This document shows positions 17,078 to 24,638 of a stretch of DNA of 64,000 bases, one piece after another. Each line of letters opens with the position of its first letter. The first letter of the stretch is position 1. The notes below the pieces were generated by a model, which ran no database searches, was not told the DNA's origin, and was given only the letters and a program-made list of their open reading frames with translations. The stretch comes from SAR324 cluster bacterium (GTDB lineage: Bacteria; SAR324; NAC60-12): assembly GCA_015232315.1 (NCBI GenBank), contig JADFZZ010000004.1, positions 239,414 to 303,413 on the forward strand, in the 5' to 3' direction. Made by a program: the position numbers and the translations under genes.

Positions 17078-17857
17078 TCAGGATTCTTCCTGTAAGAGCG
17101 TTTTTTTAACAGTAGATAGCAACGTACTGATTTCAATTGGTTTGCTGAGAACTTGATCCGCGCCAATTACTTTGGCGGCCTCCATAACACCGGCCGCATA
17201 GGATTTCCCGGATGTCGCTATAATTCTGGTCTCAGGAGAAATCTTTATGATTTCAGGAATAACCGTTAATCCACCGCCTTCCGGCATGACCATATCAATA
17301 ATAATTAAGTCGTATGTTTTTTCTTGAATCATATCTAAGGCCATCTCACAATCCAGTGTGACATCGACGCCATACCCTTCTCCTGTCAACACATTCTGAA
17401 ACAGATTTACAATAGCCTTTTCATCATCAACTATCAGGATTTGCGCAGGTTGAGAGGTTTTCTCCTCATCCACAATTATAGGTGTTTGATTTTGTTCAAT
17501 GCTTGGGAATAGTTGGTTAATCGCGGATAACAGTCTTGGTATTTCCACTGGTTTGGTGAGTGTCAGATCAGCGCCTCTGACGATCGCGGCTTCCAGCACC
17601 CCTCCGCTGTAGGCTTTCCCGGACATGGCCAACACCTTGATAGTTGGATCAAGCTTTTTGATTTCCGGGATAGTCACCAGGCCGCCTTGCCCAGGCATGA
17701 CCATGTCCATAATGATCAGATCATAATGTTGCTTACAGGCCAGTTTGAATCCCTCTTCACCATTAACCGCAGTATCAACTGTGTAGCCCTCTTCTTCAAG
17801 CGCAACCTTAAATAACAGTCGAATAGCCCGTTCATCGTCCATTAACAATATTTTCAT
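17078..17857 (-). CDS. tandem double receiver protein
   Basis: The 259-residue protein is two CheY-like receiver domains in a row and nothing else. The first (about 1-118) has Asp-Asp at 7-8, phospho-acceptor Asp51 and Lys102. The second (about 138-258) has Asp-Asp at 144-145, phospho-acceptor Asp188 and the conserved KP near residue 240. The domains are alike (both end in ..SGK.Y..GV.EAA...GAD), pointing to an internal duplication. There is no output domain, so it probably relays or buffers phosphate or controls a partner by contact. AGAGGTG precedes the ATG at 17857. No kinase is adjacent. Confidence 0.9.
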   Translation of the reverse strand: MKILLMDDERAIRLLFKVALEEEGYTVDTAVNGEEGFKLACKQHYDLIIMDMVMPGQGGLVTIPEIKKLDPTIKVLAMSGKAYSGGVLEAAIVRGADLTLTKPVEIPRLLSAINQLFPSIEQNQTPIIVDEEKTSQPAQILIVDDEKAIVNLFQNVLTGEGYGVDVTLDCEMALDMIQEKTYDLIIIDMVMPEGGGLTVIPEIIKISPETRIIATSGKSYAAGVMEAAKVIGADQVLSKPIEISTLLSTVKKTLLQEES

Positions 17858-18089
17858 GTCACCTCTTGTTTGTTAAATTCAGGATTTTTCTAATCTGCAT
17901 AACATATGCGGAAAACAGCCGTCATTGTAAAATAAAAAATCAATCATCAGAAAAGTGATGGTCGTCCATCATTCAGCGATGCCGATTATTCGGCCTGACA
18001 GCCCGAATGTCGGCAGCTTGTTATGATGACACGGACTCAATCAGGATGTCTCTTGCCCTGCCTGGAACACCACAAAATACTGCCAGCGT

Positions 18090-18104
18090 TGGAATCCTTT
18101 TTGC
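18090..18104 (+). promoter_or_regulatory. possible sigma54 promoter for the 874-residue cNMP protein
   Basis: TGGAAT-N5-TTGC has the GG-N10-GC spacing and a consensus -12, but the -24 differs from TGGCAC at two positions. It is about 140 bases before the gene at 18247 and upstream of two short leader frames. Confidence 0.3.
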
Positions 18105-18173
18105 GCATTACACAAACACCAGTTAGGTATAGGTGTTGCAGAAAAGACTCAACGTCTTTGAGGAGGGTTTAAC

Positions 18174-18206
18174 ATGACAAAATTTTTATTACCCGGATTG
18201 AGGTAA
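18174..18206 (+). CDS. possible 10-residue leader peptide
   Basis: A very strong ribosome-binding site (GAGGAGGG) precedes ATG 18174, which opens MTKFLLPGLR followed by TAA. A second short frame (18213-18257, 14 residues) ends across the start codon of the large gene at 18247. Together they could couple or regulate its translation. This is inference from layout only. Confidence 0.3.
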   Translation: MTKFLLPGLR

Positions 18207-18246
18207 TAAATAATGTCTGAAATGATCTCACTAATAGGGAGTCACC

Positions 18247-20871
18247 ATGTATGCTGAATCAGTTTTGGAAAAAGATATGAATTCGTTATCCATGCCACTG
18301 ATGCAAAACCGGAAAAATCATTTCTTCACCCTGTCGACTCTTGACAGTGAATTGGAATCATCTGTGGTGACATTACTCTATTCATTTCCGTTGTCCCGAA
18401 CCTGTCTGGAAAATCTCGACTCCGACATGATCAAACATCTGGAAGTTGGTTTTTTCACTCCCGGTTACACCATTCTACATCAGGGAGATTCGGGGAAAGA
18501 CTTGTTTCTGTTATGTCAGGGAAAAGTGGATGTGATCGTGGATGATCAACGGGTGGTTCAGATGGAAGGGCCTGTGTTTCTGGGAGAAAAGGCTCTTGTT
18601 ATGCGAGATTCAACCAGGCAGGCAACCATTGAGGTCATTGAGGAACAAGCCTTACTCATTAAAATACCGATGGGGAAATATCTGAAAGATGTAAAATCCA
18701 AAGATGCCGCTGACAGTGATTACTTGCGTGAGTTTGTATTTTTCAAAAAACTTTTTATTGAAATCCAGCAACGATTGTTTGAACATAGTGCTATTCAGAA
18801 AAAACTTTGGGATGAAGTCAATATCAATCTGTCCCTTTCAAACAGTTTGGTTATTGCCAACTGTCTGGATCAAAAAAAGGAACTTAACTGGAATAAAGAT
18901 CTTTGGAACTCCATTTTTCGCTACGTCAACAAAGAATTGAAAATCACATGGCCTGAAAGAATCCCATTCAACAAAGACACCCTGAGAGATATCCTGTGGT
19001 TGGTTCTTGAAAAAAAAATCACTCAAACAGATAAAGAATCCACGGCTAACTTTATCACAAGAAAGAATGGTGTCTGGAAAACATGGATGACACAGATCAG
19101 TCATCATGTAATCCAGCAGTTACCCATGTCGGAATGGCCCGTTCATTTGAACGATTTTGAATTGTTCAATCCTGAAAATTACCACAAGGACATACTCAAA
19201 ATTCTGCAACAAGTTGAATCCAAATTTGCGAACAACACATTTTCTGAAGAACAATATCAAATGGATCATTTTTTTAGAAAAGGAGAACACACCCATGAAT
19301 TTGATATTGAAGAATATCTGAAATATTTTGAAACTTCTTTTCAGACGAAACATCCATTCAGAACCAAAGCCTGCATTTCACGTCATCTGGCAATTGTCGC
19401 GGCTGAATGTGAAAATATGTTCAATCATTCTCTGGTTGAAATGAGACAATTTCTGAGTTCTGTAAAAAAACAGTTTTCCATTTCAGCCAGTACAAGAGAC
19501 AGGGAAAACTATGCGAAAATCCAACTTCAAAAAGATATAGAAGTCCTCTTGAACGCATTCACGGGGGTTGAAAAACGGTTTATGAGAACAGCAGATCACA
19601 ATTTTAAGATTCGGGTAAGCTCAGGCACCGCACCAACGTTGAATTCCTTGATGCATTCCCTCGCTCTCAAACAGGGGCGGGAAAAAGTGCTGAAATGCTT
19701 TTATCAGATTCTGGATATTCTGCACATGGTGCGACCCAATATCCCGACTTCATTCTATGCGGATAATATTTTTCTCTGCAAAGGTGAGACAAATGAATAT
19801 GTCCCCTTTAGCGAATTGACCCGATATTACTGGATTCCCTTGTCTGAAGGAATGTGTCTGGATAGCGGTGATTTCCAATTGAATAACATCCCTACAGGAA
19901 CCGTGCTGGGTGGGCCGGTCTGGGGACGGCTTGCAGCCAATGAAAGTACGATATCCTTAAAAATGCCCGAATCAGAGGATATGACAAATAGAGGAAAGGC
20001 ATATCTGTCACTTGTGATTCCTGTTACAGCATTCCCCTGGGAACAGGAATTGTTGCCATCCACGGATCAGTTCAATAGTCAGTGTGTGCCGTTGATGCAA
20101 TGGATGCTGACTCTTCAGATAGACTCAATCGCCTATCTGGCACAAAACAGAAACAGCATTTATGAAAATCTGACAGAAATTCAACATCATGAAAAAATGG
20201 AAAAACAAATTCGTATTTTTGAATCCACATCGACGATGTTGACTCCCGATGAAAAGAAACGCATAGAAGGCTATTTACTCAATACCCTGGGAATTTCCAT
20301 GAATTCCGGAATTTCATGGTATTCCAACCAATTATCAAAAACTATTTACAAAAGCATCCTCAGACAGATTCAAAAAGCAAATCCGTCACTGTCACCGGAA
20401 CTCCAAAACAACAAGGCATATACTCATTGGCGAGTCGTGTTGAGTGATATTGTCAATGAATTGTCTCAAATAAAAACTCATGCGGAGTCTCCGTCCGGAC
20501 CTGCGCCAGTATGGGATATTATTACAGGAGAATTCCATTCCGTATTAGAAACCTATGTGGGGTCCGTTCCTGAAGTTATTGAAATGGTTCATGACAAAAT
20601 CACCATTGATCTTACCTCCATCCTGAGGGTACAAAAAGACCATGAGATTAAAACAAAAATTATGCTGTTCAAACTGCTGAGTTCTATTTTAGAAACTCAT
20701 AATGTTAAAACATTGGAAGAACTAAAATCATACACCCAGGCGATCAATAAGGGACATTCACAAAAAAACTTTTCCTCCATTGAGGATATCCGTCATGCTT
20801 TCATTAATGAAAACATCAATAACTTTAGTATTTTATTGGATAGGAACTTGACCAGACACATGGTTTCCTGA
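18247..20871 (+). CDS. large protein with N-terminal cyclic-nucleotide-binding domain
   Basis: The 874-residue product has a cNMP-binding fold at about residues 55-150 (FFTPGYTILHQGDSGKDLFL, then GPVFLGEKAL), of the CRP/PKA regulatory type. The remaining 700 residues look helical with no helix-turn-helix, kinase, cyclase or membrane segment that I can recognise. It is therefore a candidate cytoplasmic cAMP (or other cNMP) effector of unknown output. A weak GGGAG ribosome-binding site lies before ATG 18247. Neighbouring genes encode a cyclase-PilZ protein, another cNMP-binding protein and GGDEF proteins, so a second-messenger role is likely. The key Arg of the phosphate-binding cassette is not obvious (EKALVMRDSTRQAT). 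Confidence 0.75.
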   Translation: MYAESVLEKDMNSLSMPLMQNRKNHFFTLSTLDSELESSVVTLLYSFPLSRTCLENLDSDMIKHLEVGFFTPGYTILHQGDSGKDLFLLCQGKVDVIVDDQRVVQMEGPVFLGEKALVMRDSTRQATIEVIEEQALLIKIPMGKYLKDVKSKDAADSDYLREFVFFKKLFIEIQQRLFEHSAIQKKLWDEVNINLSLSNSLVIANCLDQKKELNWNKDLWNSIFRYVNKELKITWPERIPFNKDTLRDILWLVLEKKITQTDKESTANFITRKNGVWKTWMTQISHHVIQQLPMSEWPVHLNDFELFNPENYHKDILKILQQVESKFANNTFSEEQYQMDHFFRKGEHTHEFDIEEYLKYFETSFQTKHPFRTKACISRHLAIVAAECENMFNHSLVEMRQFLSSVKKQFSISASTRDRENYAKIQLQKDIEVLLNAFTGVEKRFMRTADHNFKIRVSSGTAPTLNSLMHSLALKQGREKVLKCFYQILDILHMVRPNIPTSFYADNIFLCKGETNEYVPFSELTRYYWIPLSEGMCLDSGDFQLNNIPTGTVLGGPVWGRLAANESTISLKMPESEDMTNRGKAYLSLVIPVTAFPWEQELLPSTDQFNSQCVPLMQWMLTLQIDSIAYLAQNRNSIYENLTEIQHHEKMEKQIRIFESTSTMLTPDEKKRIEGYLLNTLGISMNSGISWYSNQLSKTIYKSILRQIQKANPSLSPELQNNKAYTHWRVVLSDIVNELSQIKTHAESPSGPAPVWDIITGEFHSVLETYVGSVPEVIEMVHDKITIDLTSILRVQKDHEIKTKIMLFKLLSSILETHNVKTLEELKSYTQAINKGHSQKNFSSIEDIRHAFINENINNFSILLDRNLTRHMVS

Positions 20872-20974
20872 ATTCGTTTTTCAAAATACATGAGACTTGA
20901 TACCACATGAATTATGGTATGACTTTTGAAGAGTTATAAGCATGAGGAGATTCTTTTTATTATCAGGAGGTCTC

Positions 20975-21142
20975 ATGCCACAAAATATTCAACAACAGTT
21001 TTTATTGGATCAAGTTTCTGAAATTAATCGCTATCTGGCATTCTTTCACTTTGAAGACAGAGAAAAAGCGGTTCTGCGATGGATTGAACTCTATGCGCCG
21101 AGTTTTCGTAAATTCTGGATGAACACACATCTTGCCTGCTAG
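20975..21142 (+). CDS. small hypothetical protein, 55 residues
   Basis: ATG 20975 has a strong ribosome-binding site (CAGGAGGTCTC). The peptide is helical and charged (REKAVLRWIELYAPSFRKFW), with no signal or membrane segment, and a rho-independent terminator follows. An upstream in-frame ATG at 20942 is less likely. The strong translation signals and own terminator argue for a real gene of unknown function, possibly cotranscribed with the large cNMP protein 100 bases upstream. Confidence 0.6.
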   Translation: MPQNIQQQFLLDQVSEINRYLAFFHFEDREKAVLRWIELYAPSFRKFWMNTHLAC

Positions 21143-21177
21143 ATCCGGATCTCCGGAATCCCACATATACAATTTAT

Positions 21178-21206
21178 GTCCGGTTAGAGAACCGGACACC
21201 CTTTTG
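21178..21206 (+). terminator. rho-independent terminator
   Basis: GTCCGGTT (21178-21185) and AACCGGAC (21190-21197) form a perfect 8-bp stem with a 4-base loop, followed by ACCCTTTTG. It begins 36 bases after the stop of the 55-residue gene. Confidence 0.75.
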
Positions 21207-21599
21207 TCACGCATTCCTTCCACAATTGGCTCTTCCAAAGCTTGTTCCCGTTTATCAAAACGAAAAGGGGTCGAATGTTCCTTAGGGACTTTCTAAACGG
21301 GACGTAGGGCACGAGCTAACTTTTACAACTTATTATTTTGTTGTCCGTTAGACAGAATAGTGTTGCTACGAAAAATGGGCATTCAGCCGATTTTTCGTCA
21401 ACCCATCTGGTCATAATTATTTGGTTTTTAAGGTAACGTGAGTTCGTAGTGAAGAATTTATCGTAGCCTTTTCTTACTGAATTCACGTTTTACAAGTTCA
21501 AAAATAAACGACAGGTCTGCGGTATTGCAAGGTGGCATCCTCATTGCAGAAGGGTATGGAAAGAAGTTTATGATTCAACTCCATACGACAGGAGAGGTT
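21207..21599. other. spacer with two inverted repeats, no gene
   Basis: CCCGTTTA (21247-21254) pairs with TAAACGGG (21294-21301), and AACGTGAGTTC (21435-21445) pairs with GAATTCACGTT (21479-21489) with one mismatch. These may be ends of decayed small elements. No coding frame with a start signal was seen. The promoter of the gene at 21600 should lie here. Confidence 0.45.
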
Positions 21600-22526
21600 A
21601 TGCAGAGTCCATTGCCCTTAAAAGTTTTGCTGGTTACTAACAATAAGGATTCACGCAGCATGGTTCAGGACACGTTGACAAAATTGAACGTGTGTAATGT
21701 CCATCATGCCGAAACCCCGCAAAAAGGTATTGATCTCCTGAATCAGCATTCAATTTATGATTTATCCATTGTTGATGAATTCAATCTTGGTGGCAACGCT
21801 CTGATCAAAGCCTGGGTTCATCGCCCACATCTGCGAAATATTCCCATGATTTTGATGACGGAGGAAGTTTCTTTGTTCAAGTTGCAGATGTACCGTCGCA
21901 ATTACATTCGTCATGTGCTGATCAAACCCTTTGATTCTTCCACTTTTTTTCAGAAATTTGAAAATGTCCTTCGTCTTGGTGAACATTTTTCACCGGAATA
22001 TATCAATAAAATCAGGAAAATCGATTTTTTCAGCCACTTCAAGTTATGTGATCTATACCAGATTCTTGAAACAGGATTTATCAAGGAGTTTCAGGCGGGC
22101 AGCACCTTGATTCATGAATCAGGCAAAGTGAACAAATTTGGTGTAATCCTGAAAGGTGAAGCCGGGATTTACAGAACGGACAAAGAGGGGAATTCCACTG
22201 AAGTGAGTACCCTTAAAAAAGGGGATTTTCTGGGTGAAACGAATCTGTTGTCTTCAGAACATTCATCAACACGGATTGTTGCTCATACCAATTCGATTGT
22301 ATTCATGATGCCTAATTACGCGTTTCAATTGTTTCCTGAAAAACTTCGAGATCAATTTTATCAGCTCATAATCTTGAATTTGACGAAAAAACTGCGTTAT
22401 ATGACAGATGTCGCATGTGAAGAAAAAAATAAGGTCTTTCAAAATTACAGATCTCAACCAACCCCTCCACCATTTAGTGATACATGGGGTGCCCACACTA
22501 CAGGGTTTGTTCCCTCCTATTTTTGA
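21600..22526 (+). CDS. receiver-like domain fused to a cyclic-nucleotide-binding domain
   Basis: Residues 1-125 of this 308-residue protein have the shape of a receiver domain: a central Asp in LSIVDEFNLGG, Thr in ILMTEE and Lys in LIKPF. The N-terminal acidic pair is replaced by Asn-Asn (LLVTNNKDS), so normal Mg-dependent phosphorylation is doubtful. Residues about 165-280 form a cNMP-binding domain (LIHESGKVNKFGVILKGEAG, then KKGDFLGETNLL). There is no DNA-binding domain. The start at 21600 was chosen for the AGGAG just upstream. It is a likely second cNMP effector in this neighbourhood; partners are unknown. Confidence 0.8.
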   Translation: MQSPLPLKVLLVTNNKDSRSMVQDTLTKLNVCNVHHAETPQKGIDLLNQHSIYDLSIVDEFNLGGNALIKAWVHRPHLRNIPMILMTEEVSLFKLQMYRRNYIRHVLIKPFDSSTFFQKFENVLRLGEHFSPEYINKIRKIDFFSHFKLCDLYQILETGFIKEFQAGSTLIHESGKVNKFGVILKGEAGIYRTDKEGNSTEVSTLKKGDFLGETNLLSSEHSSTRIVAHTNSIVFMMPNYAFQLFPEKLRDQFYQLIILNLTKKLRYMTDVACEEKNKVFQNYRSQPTPPPFSDTWGAHTTGFVPSYF

Positions 22527-22687
22527 ATAAACCGGAGTTAATGACTTTATCTCCATTCATACATGAGAGACATCGCTATTATTAAACTTTGTCATTTCTG
22601 CCTGTTTTTGCACTCATTGTGCATACGATTCCGGCAATGTTTAATATTCTTGATTCAAGCGTTTCTGACATTGAAAATGGAGATCTC

Positions 22688-24601
22688 ATGCCCGTTAAAA
22701 TTTCCTGGTTAACCCGATTTATTAATTTTGTAACGTTTATAAATCAGCCCATCAAACAACGCTTCATATCTTTTTTCTTTGCTATCATCTTCTGGTTTAT
22801 TGTCATTTCCGTGATCAGTATTTTCTCCCTGGTACATGTCAAAGGGTTGGTCGACGAAGTGATTGTTGACACCATTCCTCATGAAATGGTCGCACAGAAA
22901 ATCATTCGAAAACTTCAGGCGGTTAACATCAATGTCATTGAATTGATTGGAACTGATGAACTGGAGATTGCCAACAAAGCCATCAGTCTGGCTGATATTC
23001 GATTGAGTGATATCAATACTTATGTGATGACGTTGAGGAATGGCGGGTTTCTGAATGATTATACCCGTGACACCGGAGAGTTGGTTGAAACACTGTTTAT
23101 TAAAGTGGTGTCAACTGATCAGAAAGACCAGCAGTTTATACAGGATTTCTCTCACCTGTTTAGTAGTATTGAAGACAATTATCAACAACTTGTTTCTCTT
23201 AAAACAGACGCGATAGAAACTCATAACCCCGGTCTGATAGAACCGCTGAAACGTTTAAGTCGGGAATTATCGGAACAGTTGACAAAAGCCATCTCCCTTT
23301 CCAACCAGTATTCGGCTGAACATTCAACAATTTATGGTATGAACGGTGAGAAAATTAACGAATTCACATTTCTGGCGTTATTTGTGCTGGGGGTTGCGTT
23401 GACAGTCACCACCATGCTGCTCATATTTTTAATTTCTTCCACTTCCCGAGCCATCGTAAATCCACTCAATGCCATCGTAGATCAGATCAAATTGTTGAAT
23501 GAGGGGGTCGTTGATCTCAGTCGAAGTCAGCAACTGGATATTTATCTTAAAGATGAAATTGGTATGCTGGCCCATGAACTGAATGGACTCATCACTTCAA
23601 TACACGGAATGAACAGTTTCAAGAAAGTGATTGAAGCTGATGAAAGCCTGACAGATGTCTACTCCCGACTTGGGAAATCCTTTGAAGAACTGGGTTTACC
23701 TGATTATATCATATATGAAGTCCTTGATAGTAAATTAATCCCTGTCGGTCAGGAGTTTACCGGAAAAGTGGAAATTAATTGTAATGAAGATATTTTGAGC
23801 AACTGTGATTTATGCAGAGCCAAACGCACCAGTAATGTCATTTCATCCTTTGATTATCCCCAGATCTGTAAACAATTCAGAATGGAAGTCAAAATGGAAC
23901 ATATCTGCGTTCCTATGATTATTGGAAGCAGCACTGGTGGCGTCATCCAGTTTTTACTCCCTCAAAATCAGGAATATAATCGTTCGGAAGTGGATCGGAA
24001 AATTTTCAGAGCCAAAAATTACATCACTGAATCCATTCATGTGATTGAGGCCAAGCGGTTGATGAATACCCTGAAAGATTCGGCGATCAAGGATACCTTG
24101 ACGGGATTGTACAATCGGAGGCTTCTTCAGGAATCAGGAGATTCCATCGTTTCAGGTGTACTGAGACGCAAGAAAACACTGGGATTGCTGATGGTCGATC
24201 TGGATTATTTCAAACAGGTGAATGATACCTATGGGCACGATGTAGGGGATCAGGTTTTGTCCACGCTGGCAGTTGTCCTTAAATCAAGTGTGCGCACTTC
24301 AGATATTGTCATCCGGTTTGGCGGAGAGGAATTTCTGATCATTTTGATGGATGTTGAAGATGGTGAATCTCTAAAAATCGCTGAAAAAATCCGGTCAAAC
24401 ATTGAAAAAATGGAAGTCAAGGTACATGACGGTGTTCTGAAAAAAACTGGAAGTATCGGTTTGAGTGAGTTTCCTAAAGATACGGATGGATTCTGGCAAG
24501 CCATCAAATATGCTGATATTTCCCTGTATTTTGCCAAGGAAAGTGGGCGGAACAGGGTGATACGATTCGATCAAAGCATGTGGAAAGGGCAAGAGTTTTG
24601 A
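22688..24601 (+). CDS. membrane diguanylate cyclase (HAMP, Cys-rich domain, GGDEF)
   Basis: This 637-residue protein makes c-di-GMP. It has membrane segments at about 26-49 and 225-248 bracketing a helical periplasmic sensor, then HAMP. A GAF-sized domain with regularly placed cysteines follows (C..D, CDLCRAKRT, PQICKQF, HICVPM). The C-terminal GGDEF domain has DLDYFKQVNDTYGHD, an intact GGEEF active site (545-549) and an inhibitory RxxD (RTSD) five residues before it. The start at 22688 has GGAG 6-9 bases upstream; an upstream TTG is less likely. The next gene, 37 bases downstream, encodes a paralogue with the same layout but a degenerate GGDEF, so the two probably form an operon. Confidence 0.88.
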   Translation: MPVKISWLTRFINFVTFINQPIKQRFISFFFAIIFWFIVISVISIFSLVHVKGLVDEVIVDTIPHEMVAQKIIRKLQAVNINVIELIGTDELEIANKAISLADIRLSDINTYVMTLRNGGFLNDYTRDTGELVETLFIKVVSTDQKDQQFIQDFSHLFSSIEDNYQQLVSLKTDAIETHNPGLIEPLKRLSRELSEQLTKAISLSNQYSAEHSTIYGMNGEKINEFTFLALFVLGVALTVTTMLLIFLISSTSRAIVNPLNAIVDQIKLLNEGVVDLSRSQQLDIYLKDEIGMLAHELNGLITSIHGMNSFKKVIEADESLTDVYSRLGKSFEELGLPDYIIYEVLDSKLIPVGQEFTGKVEINCNEDILSNCDLCRAKRTSNVISSFDYPQICKQFRMEVKMEHICVPMIIGSSTGGVIQFLLPQNQEYNRSEVDRKIFRAKNYITESIHVIEAKRLMNTLKDSAIKDTLTGLYNRRLLQESGDSIVSGVLRRKKTLGLLMVDLDYFKQVNDTYGHDVGDQVLSTLAVVLKSSVRTSDIVIRFGGEEFLIILMDVEDGESLKIAEKIRSNIEKMEVKVHDGVLKKTGSIGLSEFPKDTDGFWQAIKYADISLYFAKESGRNRVIRFDQSMWKGQEF

Positions 24602-24638
24602 GCAGTCTTGATTAATTCTGTCCGGAGATGACACGACA

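Larger units (their letters stand above)
17858..18246. other. divergent spacer with short palindromes and leader frames
   Basis: This 389-bp region separates divergent genes. It contains two perfect small palindromes, GATGG-TCGT-CCATC (17957-17970) and GCCGA-TTAT-TCGGC (17981-17994). It also contains a sigma54-like element and two very short reading frames listed separately. The palindromes are hairpin or operator candidates; nothing shows which. Confidence 0.5.

Noticed and set aside
17078-17857. Double receiver as the missing CheY of the chemosensory operon
   Set aside because: It is 13 kb away in another unit and has two receivers. Nothing ties it to CheA, although a functional link cannot be excluded.
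22688-24601. Chemoreceptor, because of the helical periplasmic domain and HAMP
   Set aside because: There is no chemoreceptor signalling hairpin. The C-terminus is a clear GGDEF domain.
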